Below, in pieces: positions 9,047 through 17,977 of a stretch of 64,000 nucleotides of DNA. Source of the stretch: Kribbella rubisoli (GTDB lineage Bacteria; Actinomycetota; Actinomycetes; Propionibacteriales; Kribbellaceae); NCBI RefSeq assembly GCF_004217145.1, contig NZ_SHKR01000014.1, positions 1 through 64,000 on the forward strand, written 5' to 3'. The translations under genes and the position numbers were made by a program. The notes below the pieces were generated by a model. That model saw only the letters and a program-made list of their open reading frames with translations, made no database searches and was not told the DNA's origin. Position 1 is the stretch's first letter. Every line of letters starts with the position of its first letter.

Positions 9047-10803
9047 GCGGTCAGGTTAGCTGCCGGACGGGCGTCCGGGGTGCTCACGAGCGCGGCGAAC
9101 TCGGCGATCAGGTCGACACCGTCGCTCGCCACCACCTTCGCAGACACCAGATCGCCGACCCGCACCCCGTCCGGGAGCCCGGTCACCGTCGTCGATCCAT
9201 CCACCTCAGGCCCCTGATGCGCAGCCCGCCCCTCACCAGTCCGCCCAGCCTCAGACCAGCCACCCTCGTCGAGCTCGGCGTCGTCCAGCTCGGTCTCATC
9301 CAGGTCGGTCTCATCCAGGTCGTCCTCATCCGACTCGGCGTCGAGTGAATCGGTGGATTCGATGAGGACTTCGAGGAGTTCGCCGATGCGGGATTCGGCT
9401 CGGGCGGAGGTTAGGTCTTCGGCTAGGCGGGTTACTCGGTCGAGGCGGGCGGCGATGGTGTCTTCGTCGAGTTTGCCGTCGTACGTTTCGGCTTCGGTGC
9501 CGTCTTCGTCGGAGTATCCGAAGACGCCGATCGCGTCCAGGCCGGCGCGGGACAGGAAGTCGCAGAGGATGTCGACGTCTTCCTCGGTCTCGCCCGGGAA
9601 GCCGACGATGACGTTGCTGCGGATGCCGGCCGTCGGGACGGTGGCGCGGACCTGGGCGATCAGTTCGAGGAAGCGCTCGGAGTCGCCGAAGCGGCGCATG
9701 CGGCGGAGCAGCGGGCCGGAGGCGTGCTGGAACGACAGGTCGAAGTACGGGACGACGCCGGGAGTGGCGGTCATCGCGCTGATCAGCGTCGGGCGCATCT
9801 CGGCGGGCTGGAGGTACGAGACGCGGACGCGGATGATGCCGGGGACCTGGGCGATCTCGCCGACCAGGGTCTCCAGGAGGCGGAGGTCGCCGAGGTCCTT
9901 GCCGTACGAGGTGGAGTTCTCGGAGACCAGGAAGAGTTCGCGTACGCCGGTCTCCGCGAGCCATTCGGCCTCACGGAGTACTTCGGCCGGGCGGCGGGAC
10001 ATGAACGCGCCGCGGAACATCGGGATCGCACAGAACGCGCAGCGACGGTCGCAGCCGGAGGCGAGCTTCAGCGGCGCCATCGGGCCGCCGTCGAGGCGCC
10101 GACGCATCACGCGGGGACCGCTGGCCGGAGCGGTCGCCAGGTCGGGGGCATCGATCTTCAGCTCTTCCGGTGTGCCGGTGACGAAGCGTCCCTTGAGTCC
10201 GCTGGTGGGCTGGTCGGAATCGGCGTTCACGGCGCCGTTGGTCGGCCTCAGCTGCTCGGGGATGTGGTCACCGAGCCGGGCCGCGTGGCCGGTGCCTCCC
10301 GCAGTCGGGGTCTCGCCGGCGGTGGGCTGGTCGCCGTGGCCGGGGACGGCTGGGGCGGGGGCTGAGTGGCGGTCTGCCGGGGCCAGCGGGAGGAGTTTGC
10401 GGCGGTCGCGGGGTACGTGGGGCTGATGCTTGTTGCCGGCGAGGATCGAGCGGAGGCGGTCCGAGATGTCGGTGTAGTCGTCGAAGCTCAGAACCGCGTC
10501 GGTCTCCGGGAGGGCGTCGGCGAGCTGGTCGCCATACCGTTCGGCGAGGCAGCCGACGGCGACGACGGCCTGCGTACGACCGGACTCCTTGTAGTCGGCG
10601 GCGGCCAGGAGCGTGTCGACGGAGTCCTTCTTCGCGGCCTCGACGAATCCGCAGGTGTTCACGACCACCGTGTCCGCCTCAGCGGCGTCGTCGACCAATC
10701 GGAAGCCACCGGCCTCGAGCCGGCCGGCCAGTTCCTCGGAGTCGACATCGTTGCGGGCACAGCCCAGCGTGACCAGGGCGACGGTGGTGGGTGGCGTATT
10801 CAT
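9043..10803 (-). CDS. rimO: Ribosomal protein S12 methylthiotransferase RimO
   Basis: A 586-residue radical-SAM enzyme that methylthiolates an aspartate of ribosomal protein S12. The N-terminal UPF0004 domain carries C15, C51 and C85, which bind one 4Fe-4S cluster. The radical-SAM motif CxxxCxxC is C251, C255 and C258. A C-terminal TRAM domain follows. The protein is long for RimO (typically about 440-490 residues). It has a Pro/Thr/Gly-rich stretch before the radical-SAM domain and an acidic Leu-Asp-Glu-Thr repeat inside the TRAM region. ATG at 10803 was used; ATG at 10809 is equally possible, and neither has a clear ribosome-binding site. Confidence 0.95.
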   Translation of the reverse strand: MNTPPTTVALVTLGCARNDVDSEELAGRLEAGGFRLVDDAAEADTVVVNTCGFVEAAKKDSVDTLLAAADYKESGRTQAVVAVGCLAERYGDQLADALPETDAVLSFDDYTDISDRLRSILAGNKHQPHVPRDRRKLLPLAPADRHSAPAPAVPGHGDQPTAGETPTAGGTGHAARLGDHIPEQLRPTNGAVNADSDQPTSGLKGRFVTGTPEELKIDAPDLATAPASGPRVMRRRLDGGPMAPLKLASGCDRRCAFCAIPMFRGAFMSRRPAEVLREAEWLAETGVRELFLVSENSTSYGKDLGDLRLLETLVGEIAQVPGIIRVRVSYLQPAEMRPTLISAMTATPGVVPYFDLSFQHASGPLLRRMRRFGDSERFLELIAQVRATVPTAGIRSNVIVGFPGETEEDVDILCDFLSRAGLDAIGVFGYSDEDGTEAETYDGKLDEDTIAARLDRVTRLAEDLTSARAESRIGELLEVLIESTDSLDAESDEDDLDETDLDETELDDAELDEGGWSEAGRTGEGRAAHQGPEVDGSTTVTGLPDGVRVGDLVSAKVVASDGVDLIAEFAALVSTPDARPAANLTA

Positions 10804-10899
10804 CACCATGAGTATGACGCGCCGCGTAGTCCCCGGCCTAACTCGCCAACGCATCTCACAGCTCACCGCTGTGCGGCGAGAGGTCCGGCGGGCCGGGAG

Positions 10900-11664
10900 C
10901 TAGGAGGCTGCGGCGGTTTTGGTGAGGGTGCCGTTGGGGTGGGCGGTGAACTTCGTGAGGTTGGTGTTCAGGCGTTTGCCGTTGAGGACGACTACCAGGT
11001 TCTTCGGGCTGGTGACTGTTACGCGGATGTCGCCGGAACTGGTGACGGATTGCGCGATGCCGGGAGTCAGTCGGCCCTGGAAGAGGCGGCGATTCTTCTT
11101 GTCGCGGACCGTGAGGTAGGTGCCCTCGCCCTTGGCTGTCAGCGTCAGCGCGGTCTTCAGCGCGGGCGGCTTGGCGGTTGTCGGCTTCTTCGTCGGCTTG
11201 ACGGTCGGCTGAGGCGTTGCCTTCGGGGTCGGCGTCGTGACCGTTGCCGTGGTGACAGCGGTCTTCGACGCATTCGCCTCGATGTCGCTGGGCAGCGTGA
11301 ACAGCCGCACCATCCCCCAGCCCATCAGGATGACGAGGATCGCGCCGACCACGATGGCCCAGCGCGGCCGGGCGGGACGGAGCGTCGGGCCCTTGGCCGC
11401 GGCGCGTTCCTCGCGGCGGGACTTCTCCTCCTCGACGGCGTGTTCGGCGTCGAAGCTGGCGATCAACGGAGCGGGGTCGGCCTTCACCACACGGGCGATG
11501 GAGCGGATGTGCCCACGGGCGTAGAAGTTCCCGCCGCAGCGGGAGAAATCGTCGGCCTCCATGGCGATCAGCAGCCCGGTTCTGATCCGGGTCGCAGCGC
11601 TCAGCTGCTCGATCGTCATGTCGGCCCGCTCGCGGGCCGCCGTGAGATCGCTGCCGATACTCAC
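10900..11664 (-). CDS. RodZ-like HTH/membrane protein with C-terminal DUF4115 domain
   Basis: A 254-residue protein with an N-terminal helix-turn-helix domain (about residues 5-70, including FYARGHIRSIA) and one transmembrane segment near 102-122. A Thr/Pro/Lys-rich linker and a beta-rich extracellular DUF4115-like domain follow. This is the RodZ layout; RodZ links the cell-shape machinery to the envelope. It lies between the PH-like membrane protein and rimO on the same strand. Actinobacterial members are less studied than E. coli RodZ, so the functional equivalence is an inference. Confidence 0.85.
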   Translation of the reverse strand: MSIGSDLTAARERADMTIEQLSAATRIRTGLLIAMEADDFSRCGGNFYARGHIRSIARVVKADPAPLIASFDAEHAVEEEKSRREERAAAKGPTLRPARPRWAIVVGAILVILMGWGMVRLFTLPSDIEANASKTAVTTATVTTPTPKATPQPTVKPTKKPTTAKPPALKTALTLTAKGEGTYLTVRDKKNRRLFQGRLTPGIAQSVTSSGDIRVTVTSPKNLVVVLNGKRLNTNLTKFTAHPNGTLTKTAAAS

Positions 11665-11782
11665 GTCCTCACCATCCTCTCGTTCGTCCGATTGCCTGTG
11701 CGGACTGTACGGGTTGTCGACGTCACTCGTCGGACCGCCGACATCAAGTCAACGGCCTTGGTACGACGGGGTCACGCGCGAG

Positions 11783-12349
11783 TCAGAGTTGTTCCCTGAC
11801 CGGGCATCTGGCATCCGCGAGCATGTGCAACGCCTGCACCACCGCCCCGTTCGACGGCCGTGCCGTCAACCCGAACGGTATCGCGAGTGAGGATCCCGTC
11901 AGTCGTCGGTTGGCATCAGTTGTCTTGCGGGTCGAGCTCGGCATCGCGCCGAGGATCGGCCCGGGATCCTGCAGATGTACGGCGATCCGCCCGTCGTCGA
12001 GCGGATGCCGGCGCTGCAGCACCGTCACCTCTTCGATGTCTTCCCACCGGGTGCCGATCCATTCGTTGCCGATCCGCAGCCGGATGCCGACGTCGTCGGC
12101 GACCAGCATCTCCCCCACCGTCAGAGCGCGGGCACACACCAGGGCGAGACCGGCGAACGCTGCCGCGGCGAGCCAGCGCAGGATGCCGGTCGGACTCGTG
12201 GACGCGGACGCGGCGAACCCGATCGCGACCAGCGCGGCGCCGACGGCGAGCCCGCCGTGCACCTTCTGGGAGCCCCGCACGGTGAACGGCACTGGCTCGG
12301 GGTCGACGTCGAAACGTTCCTGCCTGGGCAGTGCGCTCGCGGCGGTCAC
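11783..12349 (-). CDS. PH-like domain membrane protein (actinobacterial, uncharacterised)
   Basis: A 188-residue protein with two adjacent hydrophobic segments at about residues 30-75. A PH-like region follows, in which GNEWIGTRWEDIEEVTV is typical of bacterial membrane PH proteins. It starts 4 bp after the ftsK stop, so it is almost certainly co-transcribed with ftsK. No function is known; association with the envelope or division machinery is a guess from context. Confidence 0.7.
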   Translation of the reverse strand: MTAASALPRQERFDVDPEPVPFTVRGSQKVHGGLAVGAALVAIGFAASASTSPTGILRWLAAAAFAGLALVCARALTVGEMLVADDVGIRLRIGNEWIGTRWEDIEEVTVLQRRHPLDDGRIAVHLQDPGPILGAMPSSTRKTTDANRRLTGSSLAIPFGLTARPSNGAVVQALHMLADARCPVREQL

Positions 12350-12353
12350 GATG

Positions 12354-14975
12354 TCACTCTCCTCGGAGGGTGGTGATGAAGTCCTCTAGGTCGTCAGGCT
12401 TGACCAGGACGTCCCTGGCCTTCGAACCTTCACTGGGACCGACGACGCCGCGGCTCTCCAGGATGTCCATCAGCCGGCCGGCCTTGGCGAAACCGACGCG
12501 GAGCTTACGCTGCAACATCGACGTCGAGCCGAACTGGGTGGAAACGATCAGCTCGGCAGCCTGCACCACCAGGTCGAGATCGTCGCCGATCTCGTCGTCG
12601 AGATCCTTGCTCGGACCAGCCACGACCGTGACGTCCTCGCGGTACGTCGGCTGGAGCTGCGTCTTGCAGTGCTCGACCACGGCGCGGATCTCGGCCTCGT
12701 CGACCCACGAGCCCTGGATACGCATCGGCTTGCTCGCGCCCATCGGCAGGAACAGCCCGTCACCTTGACCGACCAGCTTCTCCGCACCGGGCTGGTCGAG
12801 GATGACCCGGCTGTCGGCCAGCGAGGACGTCGCGAAAGCGAGCCGCGACGGCACGTTGGCCTTGATCAGGCCGGTGACGACGTCCACCGACGGTCGCTGG
12901 GTGGCGAGCACCAGGTGGATGCCGGCCGCACGCGCCAGCTGGGTGATCCGGACGATCGAGTCCTCGACGTCTCGCGGGGCGACCATCATCAGGTCGGCGA
13001 GCTCGTCGACGATCACCAGCAGATACGGGTACGGCGTGAGCACGCGCTCCGACCCCGGCGGCGGCTTCACCTTGCCGCCGCGGACCGCCTTGTTGAAGTC
13101 GTCGACGTGCCGGAACCCGAACGCCGCGAGGTCGTCGTACCGCATGTCCATCTCGCGGACGACCCACTGCAGCGCCTCGGCCGCCTTCTTGGCGTTGGTG
13201 ATGATCGGGGTGATCAGGTGCGGGATGCCCTCGTAGTTGTTCAGCTCGACCCGCTTGGGGTCGACGAGGATCATCCGCACCTCGTCGGGCGTGGCGCGCA
13301 TCAGGATCGACGTGATCAGCGAGTTGACGAACGACGACTTACCCGAGCCGGTCGCACCCGCGACCAGCAGGTGCGGCATCTTCGCCATGTTCGCGACGAC
13401 GTAGCCGCCTTCGACGTCCTTGCCGAGGCCGGCCACCATCGGGTGGTGGTCGTTGCGCGCGGTCGCCGAACGGATCACGTCGCCGAGGCTGACGGTCTCC
13501 TTGTCGGTGTTCGGGATCTCGATACCGATCGCGGACTTGCCCGGGATCGGCGACAGGATCCGTACGTCGGCCGACGCGACCGCGTACGCGATGTTCTTCG
13601 ACAGCGCGGTGACCTTCTCGACCTTCACCGCCGAGCCGAGCTCGACCTCGTAGCGCGTGACTGTCGGGCCGCGGGTGTAGCCGGTGACCTGGGCGTCGAT
13701 GCCGAACTGCTCGAACACCTCCGTCAGCCGGTCGACGACCTGGTCGGACGCCTTGGTCCGGGCCTTGTGCACCGAGCCGGGCTTGAGCATTTGCCCGTCG
13801 GGCAGCGTGTAGGTGATGTCGCCGGACAGCCTCAACTGCTCGACGCGCTGCGGCAAGGGCTTGTGCGGTGGCGGCTCAGGCGGCGGTGCGGAGGACTTGC
13901 CAGGAGGTTCGAAGGCAGGCTCGGAGGCCGCAGCGGCATCGGCGCTGTCGACGTCGTATGCGTCTTCCTCCACCGGCTCGGCCTTCGCCTTGCGCCCGCG
14001 CTTGGAGATCTCGCGGCCCTCGAGCACCGGCGAGTCGTACGGCTTGACCGTCGGCTCACCGTCCTCGTCGAGCTCTAGCTCTGCCGCCTTCGCACGACGC
14101 TGCTTGCGCGTCAGCCGGACGGTGTCGTCGGTCGGCGCGGCCACCACGGACGGAGCGTCCTCCGGCAGCGCAGTACGTCCCATCAGTACGTCGAAGGCCG
14201 CGCGGAAGCGCAGCGGGATCGCGTACACCGGCGTTCCGGTGATGACCAGTGCGCCGAAGATCGAGAGCAGGACGAGCAGCGGGGCAGCGACGTACTGCGT
14301 GAGCAGGTCGGACAGGAACGACGAGATGAAGTATCCGATCGCACCGCCCGCGGCACTCAACGGGCCGTCGGCCGGGTTGCTGGGCCGGGGCAGACCGTTG
14401 GCGATGTGGATCAGGCCGAGTACGCCGAGGCAGACCGCGGTCCACCCGATCACCTGACGACCCGCAGGGCCGTTGTGGTCAGGGTGACGCAGCGTGCGGA
14501 CAGCGATGAGCAGCAGCAGCAACGGCAGGGCCCAGCCGAGCATGCCGATGCTGCCACCGACAACCGTGCGTACGCCGTTGCCGACCGCGCCCGGCAGATC
14601 CCACCAGATCGCGGCAGCTACGACGACCGCCAGGCCGATCAGGAACAGGCCGGCGCCGTCACGGCGATGCTCCGGCTCGAGATCGCGGGCGCTGTGGCCG
14701 ATCCCCCGCACCATGCTGCCGAGCAGATGGGCGATACCGATCCAGATCTTCACCACCCCGCGGCACAACGCGAGCATGGCGGCCGCGAACGGGCCTGGTC
14801 CGCTGTTCTTGGGCGTGCTGGTCCGCGCGGGGGATCCTCCTCCGCGCTTCGTGCTTTGCCCACGCTTCTGGGCGCCGGACGGACGGGAGCGTCCACCAGC
14901 AGCCGAACGAGCCGTGCTCGGCCGTTTGGCTGCCGACTTCTGCGCCCGCGCCGGGGAAGACGTGCGGGTCGCCAT
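12354..14975 (-). CDS. ftsK: DNA translocase FtsK
   Basis: An 873-residue septal DNA pump that clears chromosome termini during division and sporulation. A basic, Ser/Lys-rich N-terminus precedes about four transmembrane helices (residues 105-250). A Pro/Ala-rich linker and the motor domain follow, with Walker A GATGSGKS at 540-547 and Walker B LLVIVDELADLMM. The C-terminal gamma winged helix (VVQAAELIVSTQFGSTSMLQ) is the part that reads polar DNA sequences. The protein is complete. It heads the minus-strand run ftsK-PH-rodZ-rimO-pgsA. Confidence 0.97.
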   Translation of the reverse strand: MATRTSSPARAQKSAAKRPSTARSAAGGRSRPSGAQKRGQSTKRGGGSPARTSTPKNSGPGPFAAAMLALCRGVVKIWIGIAHLLGSMVRGIGHSARDLEPEHRRDGAGLFLIGLAVVVAAAIWWDLPGAVGNGVRTVVGGSIGMLGWALPLLLLLIAVRTLRHPDHNGPAGRQVIGWTAVCLGVLGLIHIANGLPRPSNPADGPLSAAGGAIGYFISSFLSDLLTQYVAAPLLVLLSIFGALVITGTPVYAIPLRFRAAFDVLMGRTALPEDAPSVVAAPTDDTVRLTRKQRRAKAAELELDEDGEPTVKPYDSPVLEGREISKRGRKAKAEPVEEDAYDVDSADAAAASEPAFEPPGKSSAPPPEPPPHKPLPQRVEQLRLSGDITYTLPDGQMLKPGSVHKARTKASDQVVDRLTEVFEQFGIDAQVTGYTRGPTVTRYEVELGSAVKVEKVTALSKNIAYAVASADVRILSPIPGKSAIGIEIPNTDKETVSLGDVIRSATARNDHHPMVAGLGKDVEGGYVVANMAKMPHLLVAGATGSGKSSFVNSLITSILMRATPDEVRMILVDPKRVELNNYEGIPHLITPIITNAKKAAEALQWVVREMDMRYDDLAAFGFRHVDDFNKAVRGGKVKPPPGSERVLTPYPYLLVIVDELADLMMVAPRDVEDSIVRITQLARAAGIHLVLATQRPSVDVVTGLIKANVPSRLAFATSSLADSRVILDQPGAEKLVGQGDGLFLPMGASKPMRIQGSWVDEAEIRAVVEHCKTQLQPTYREDVTVVAGPSKDLDDEIGDDLDLVVQAAELIVSTQFGSTSMLQRKLRVGFAKAGRLMDILESRGVVGPSEGSKARDVLVKPDDLEDFITTLRGE

Positions 14976-15048
14976 ATTGCTCAGGCTACCCCGATAACCC
15001 CTTGAGTCCCACGTGTCACACGCCGATTACGCTGCCCCATCCGTAGCG

Positions 15049-15828
15049 TCACAGCGTGACCACGGGCCTCCGGAGGCGGAGCAGATGCCAGACCACGACG
15101 TACAGCGCGAGCGCGGCGAGTCCGCCGGAGACTAGACCGGAAAGCGCAAGGCGGACGGCCGTCTCGCCGCTCAAGTCGCCGTCAGCGCGGCTGATTTCGA
15201 CGATTGCGCCGGTGGCGGCCATGAGGACGCCGAAGACGACCACTGCGTACCGAAGCCAGGGCGCGACGAGATCACGGGGAGTGACCGACGGCGGCGTACG
15301 GCGGTACCAGCGGTAGAGCCAGATGGACAGGACGACGCAGCCGCCGAGCGTGCTGACGTACTGGAGGATGCGGTTCACGTCCCAGGCCGGGGTCACCGCG
15401 GCGCGGAAGACGCCCGGGAAGTGGCGGACGAAGTAGCCGTCGCCATGGGTGAAGGAATCCCATACGACGTGGGTCATTGCGCCGAGGATCGCGGACACGA
15501 CGGTCCAGAAGAGAACCCTGAAGGCGGGGGCGGCCGGCAGACGCGCAGCGAGCGCCGCGGGAGCTAGCACGGCCAGAGGGCGCCTGAGGACGAGGTTGTA
15601 GATCCCGAGCATCAGGAGCGCCAGGAGCGGATCCAGCCAGAGCGCCGACGTGAACTCGTGGGTGAGCGTCAGCGTGAAGTTGCCGCTGATGTACTGCGTG
15701 GCGAACCGGTAGATCGGGTCGACGTACAGCAGATCGGGAGCCACCGCGCCGGCGACCAGAGCTGAGGCCACGAAGGGCCGTCGGACCAGTGGGAGGACGG
15801 CCGCGGGGTGGGCGAGGGTGAACGGCAC
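15049..15828 (-). CDS. DUF4184 family membrane protein
   Basis: A 259-residue polytopic membrane protein starting with MPFTLAHPAAVLPL, the hallmark of DUF4184. The GAMTHVVWDSFTH segment has two histidines and an aspartate, resembling metal ligands of membrane-bound hydrolases. At least five hydrophobic segments are visible. The substrate is unknown. It lies 31 bp downstream of the DinB-fold gene and may share its transcript. Confidence 0.85.
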   Translation of the reverse strand: MPFTLAHPAAVLPLVRRPFVASALVAGAVAPDLLYVDPIYRFATQYISGNFTLTLTHEFTSALWLDPLLALLMLGIYNLVLRRPLAVLAPAALAARLPAAPAFRVLFWTVVSAILGAMTHVVWDSFTHGDGYFVRHFPGVFRAAVTPAWDVNRILQYVSTLGGCVVLSIWLYRWYRRTPPSVTPRDLVAPWLRYAVVVFGVLMAATGAIVEISRADGDLSGETAVRLALSGLVSGGLAALALYVVVWHLLRLRRPVVTL

Positions 15829-15859
15829 CCCGGCAGCCTAGAAGGTCCCCAGGTCCTTG

Positions 15860-16375
15860 TTACGCGCCCGTAGTGCCGTCGAGTTGCTCTCGCAAGAGGT
15901 CGGCGTGACCGCAGTGCCGGCCGTATTCGCCGATCAGGTGGATGTAGATCATCCGCAGCGTGGACTCGGTCCCGCCGAACGTGAAGCGGTCGTCGAGCGA
16001 GTGATCGGCAGCGGCCTCGTCGGAGAGCTTCCACTCCTCGATCAGCCCCTCGTACGCCGCCTGCGCGTCAGCCGGATCGATCAGCTCGAAGTCCGCGTCC
16101 TTCCCGAGCTCGGGCGCGAACAGCGGGTCGGCCGGCGCGTCCGCGAAGTGGATGCGGAACCAGATCCGCTCGACCTTGGTGAGGTGCCGGATCAATCCGA
16201 GCAGCGACAGGTTCGACGGCGGTGACGGCCGCTCGGCCAGCTGTTCGGCGGTCAGTCCGGCGCACTTGAACAGCAGCGTGGTGCGGTAGAAGTCCAGATA
16301 ACCCTGCAGCAGCTCGCGTTCGGGCGCAGTCAGCGAACCATCCGGTCGCTCGACGGCAGGTGCTCTCCAGGTCAT
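15860..16375 (-). CDS. DinB-superfamily (DUF664) protein
   Basis: A 171-residue predicted four-helix-bundle protein of the DinB/DUF664 type. Members are metal-binding or mycothiol-dependent enzymes, though many are uncharacterised. SLLGLIRHLTKVERIWFRIH is the characteristic second-helix region with its histidines. IYIHLIGEYGRHCGHADLLR near the C-terminus supplies further candidate metal ligands. ATG at 16375 follows GTGAGGAAA at good spacing and was preferred to an upstream frame extension. It is divergent from the SAM-IV-controlled gene. Confidence 0.87.
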   Translation of the reverse strand: MTWRAPAVERPDGSLTAPERELLQGYLDFYRTTLLFKCAGLTAEQLAERPSPPSNLSLLGLIRHLTKVERIWFRIHFADAPADPLFAPELGKDADFELIDPADAQAAYEGLIEEWKLSDEAAADHSLDDRFTFGGTESTLRMIYIHLIGEYGRHCGHADLLREQLDGTTGA

Positions 16376-16468
16376 CGGTTTCCTCACGTTGTCCACGATG
16401 TGTTCGGCAGTCTCATTTTGTGAGATACGCACTGGCGGTTGCCGTGGCCGGTTCGTTACCGTACTCGG

Positions 16469-16590
16469 CAGGTCATGAGTGTCAGCGACAAGCCCCGGCT
16501 AGCTGGCCGGCAACCCTCCTCCGCGGTGGGGTGCCCCGGGTGAAGACCAGGCCGTGCGGATACCCCGCTCGGCAAGTGCGGACTTCCCGG
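16469..16590 (+). promoter_or_regulatory. SAM-IV riboswitch
   Basis: The sequence carries the conserved actinobacterial SAM-IV landmarks in order: GGTCATGAGTG (16471), AAGCCCCGGCT (16490), GCTGGCCGGCAACCC (16502), CCGCGGTGGGGTGCC (16521) and GGGTGAAGACC (16538). GGTC at 16471-16474 pairs with GACC at 16545-16548 to close the core. The 3' part, with further short stems, runs to the ribosome-binding site GGGAG (16589-16593) of the next gene. Ligand-dependent masking of translation is therefore plausible. The family and ligand are recognised from memory of the consensus, not from a covariance search. Confidence 0.9.
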
Positions 16591-16600
16591 GAGCAGCAAC

Positions 16601-17965
16601 ATGTCGATCTTGTCCATTCTCGAGCCTGCCAGTACGACGACTACGCGGCCGACGGTCGCCCGGCTGGTCACCGGCAGCATTCCCGCCACGGTCGGATCCG
16701 ACCTCCTGGTCCCGCTGGCCGACGGCCGGGTCACCGACTACGCGAACTTCGACCACGGTGCGAGCGCGCCGTGCCTGGAGTCGGTGCGGGCCAGCGTGGA
16801 GGCGGCGCTGCCGTCGTACGCGTCGGTGCACCGCGGCAACGGGTACGCGTCGCGCATCACCACCCAGTGGTACGAGCGGGCTCGCGAAGAGGTGCACGCC
16901 TTCGTGGGGGCACGCAAGGACGACCAGGTGATCTTCACCCGGCAGACCACCGACGCACTCAACCTGCTGTCCCGTGCGCTGCCGGCGGACGCGACCGTCA
17001 TCGTGTTCGAGTCCGAGCACCACGCCGCTCTCCTCCCCTGGCCGGCCGAGCGGACTGTTCGCCTCAAGGCGCCGACCAGCCAGACCGATGCCGTGACGAG
17101 CGTCGCCGACGCACTCCGCCAGGCTCCCGAAGGCCCGCGGCTCGTAGTGATCACCGGCGCCTCGAACGTCACTGGCGAGATCTTCCCGATCGCGGAGATC
17201 GCCAAGGTGGCCAAGGCCCACGGCGCGCGGGTCTGCCTCGACGCCGCACAGCTGGCGCCGCACCGTCCGGTCGACATCTCCACCCTGGATGTCGACTGGG
17301 TCGCACTGTCCGGTCACAAGCTCTACGCGCCGTACGGTGCCGGCGCGCTGATCGGTCGCTCCGACTGGCTCGACGCCGCAGATCCCTACCTGTACGGCGG
17401 CGGCGCGACGCATGCCGTCACTGAGGACACCGTGGTGTGGACGACCGGCCCGGCGCGGCACGAGGGCGGCTCCCCCAACGTCATCGGCGCAATCGCGCTG
17501 GCGAGTGCCTGCGCTGCGATCAGCAAGCACCGCGACGCGATCGAGCAGCATGAGCGCAGCCTGCTGGCCCGTCTGCGGACCGGGCTCGCCCAGATCGACA
17601 ACGTCACGACGTACTCGATCTTCGGCGAGGACGCGGACCGTGTAGGCACAGTCTGCTTCACGATTGCCGGTCTGACCTCGACGCTCGTTTCCGCAGCGCT
17701 CAGCGCGGAGTACGGCGTCGGCGTACGTGATGGCAAGTTCTGCGCGCACCCGCTGGTCGGCCATCTCCTCGCCGACTCCCCCGAGCACGGTACGGCGGTC
17801 CGCGCCAGCCTCGGCCTCGGGACGACGCGCGAGCACGTGGACCGCCTCGTCAACGCAGTACGCACGCTGGCCACCAGTGGTCCGCGGGCGGAGTACGCGG
17901 AGACCGCGCACGGCTGTCAGCCGTCCGACGATCCCCGCGACCTCCAGGCCCCACGCATCTGGTAG
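16601..17965 (+). CDS. Class V aminotransferase-fold PLP enzyme (SufS/cysteine desulfurase-like)
   Basis: A 454-residue fold-type I PLP enzyme. The lysine in SGHKLYAPYGAG is the Schiff-base residue, and CLDAAQLAPHRPVDI carries the aspartate that contacts the PLP ring nitrogen. ESEHHAALLPW contributes the histidine stacked on PLP. It resembles SufS/CsdA-like enzymes, but no suf genes are nearby. A SAM-IV riboswitch in its leader ties it to sulfur amino acid status. It could supply sulfur from cysteine or act as a lyase on a sulfur amino acid. The start is ATG with GGGAG 7 nt upstream. It is convergent with the peptidase gene, 12 bp away. Confidence 0.9.
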   Translation: MSILSILEPASTTTTRPTVARLVTGSIPATVGSDLLVPLADGRVTDYANFDHGASAPCLESVRASVEAALPSYASVHRGNGYASRITTQWYERAREEVHAFVGARKDDQVIFTRQTTDALNLLSRALPADATVIVFESEHHAALLPWPAERTVRLKAPTSQTDAVTSVADALRQAPEGPRLVVITGASNVTGEIFPIAEIAKVAKAHGARVCLDAAQLAPHRPVDISTLDVDWVALSGHKLYAPYGAGALIGRSDWLDAADPYLYGGGATHAVTEDTVVWTTGPARHEGGSPNVIGAIALASACAAISKHRDAIEQHERSLLARLRTGLAQIDNVTTYSIFGEDADRVGTVCFTIAGLTSTLVSAALSAEYGVGVRDGKFCAHPLVGHLLADSPEHGTAVRASLGLGTTREHVDRLVNAVRTLATSGPRAEYAETAHGCQPSDDPRDLQAPRIW

Positions 17966-17977
17966 TCCAGCCCCCTC

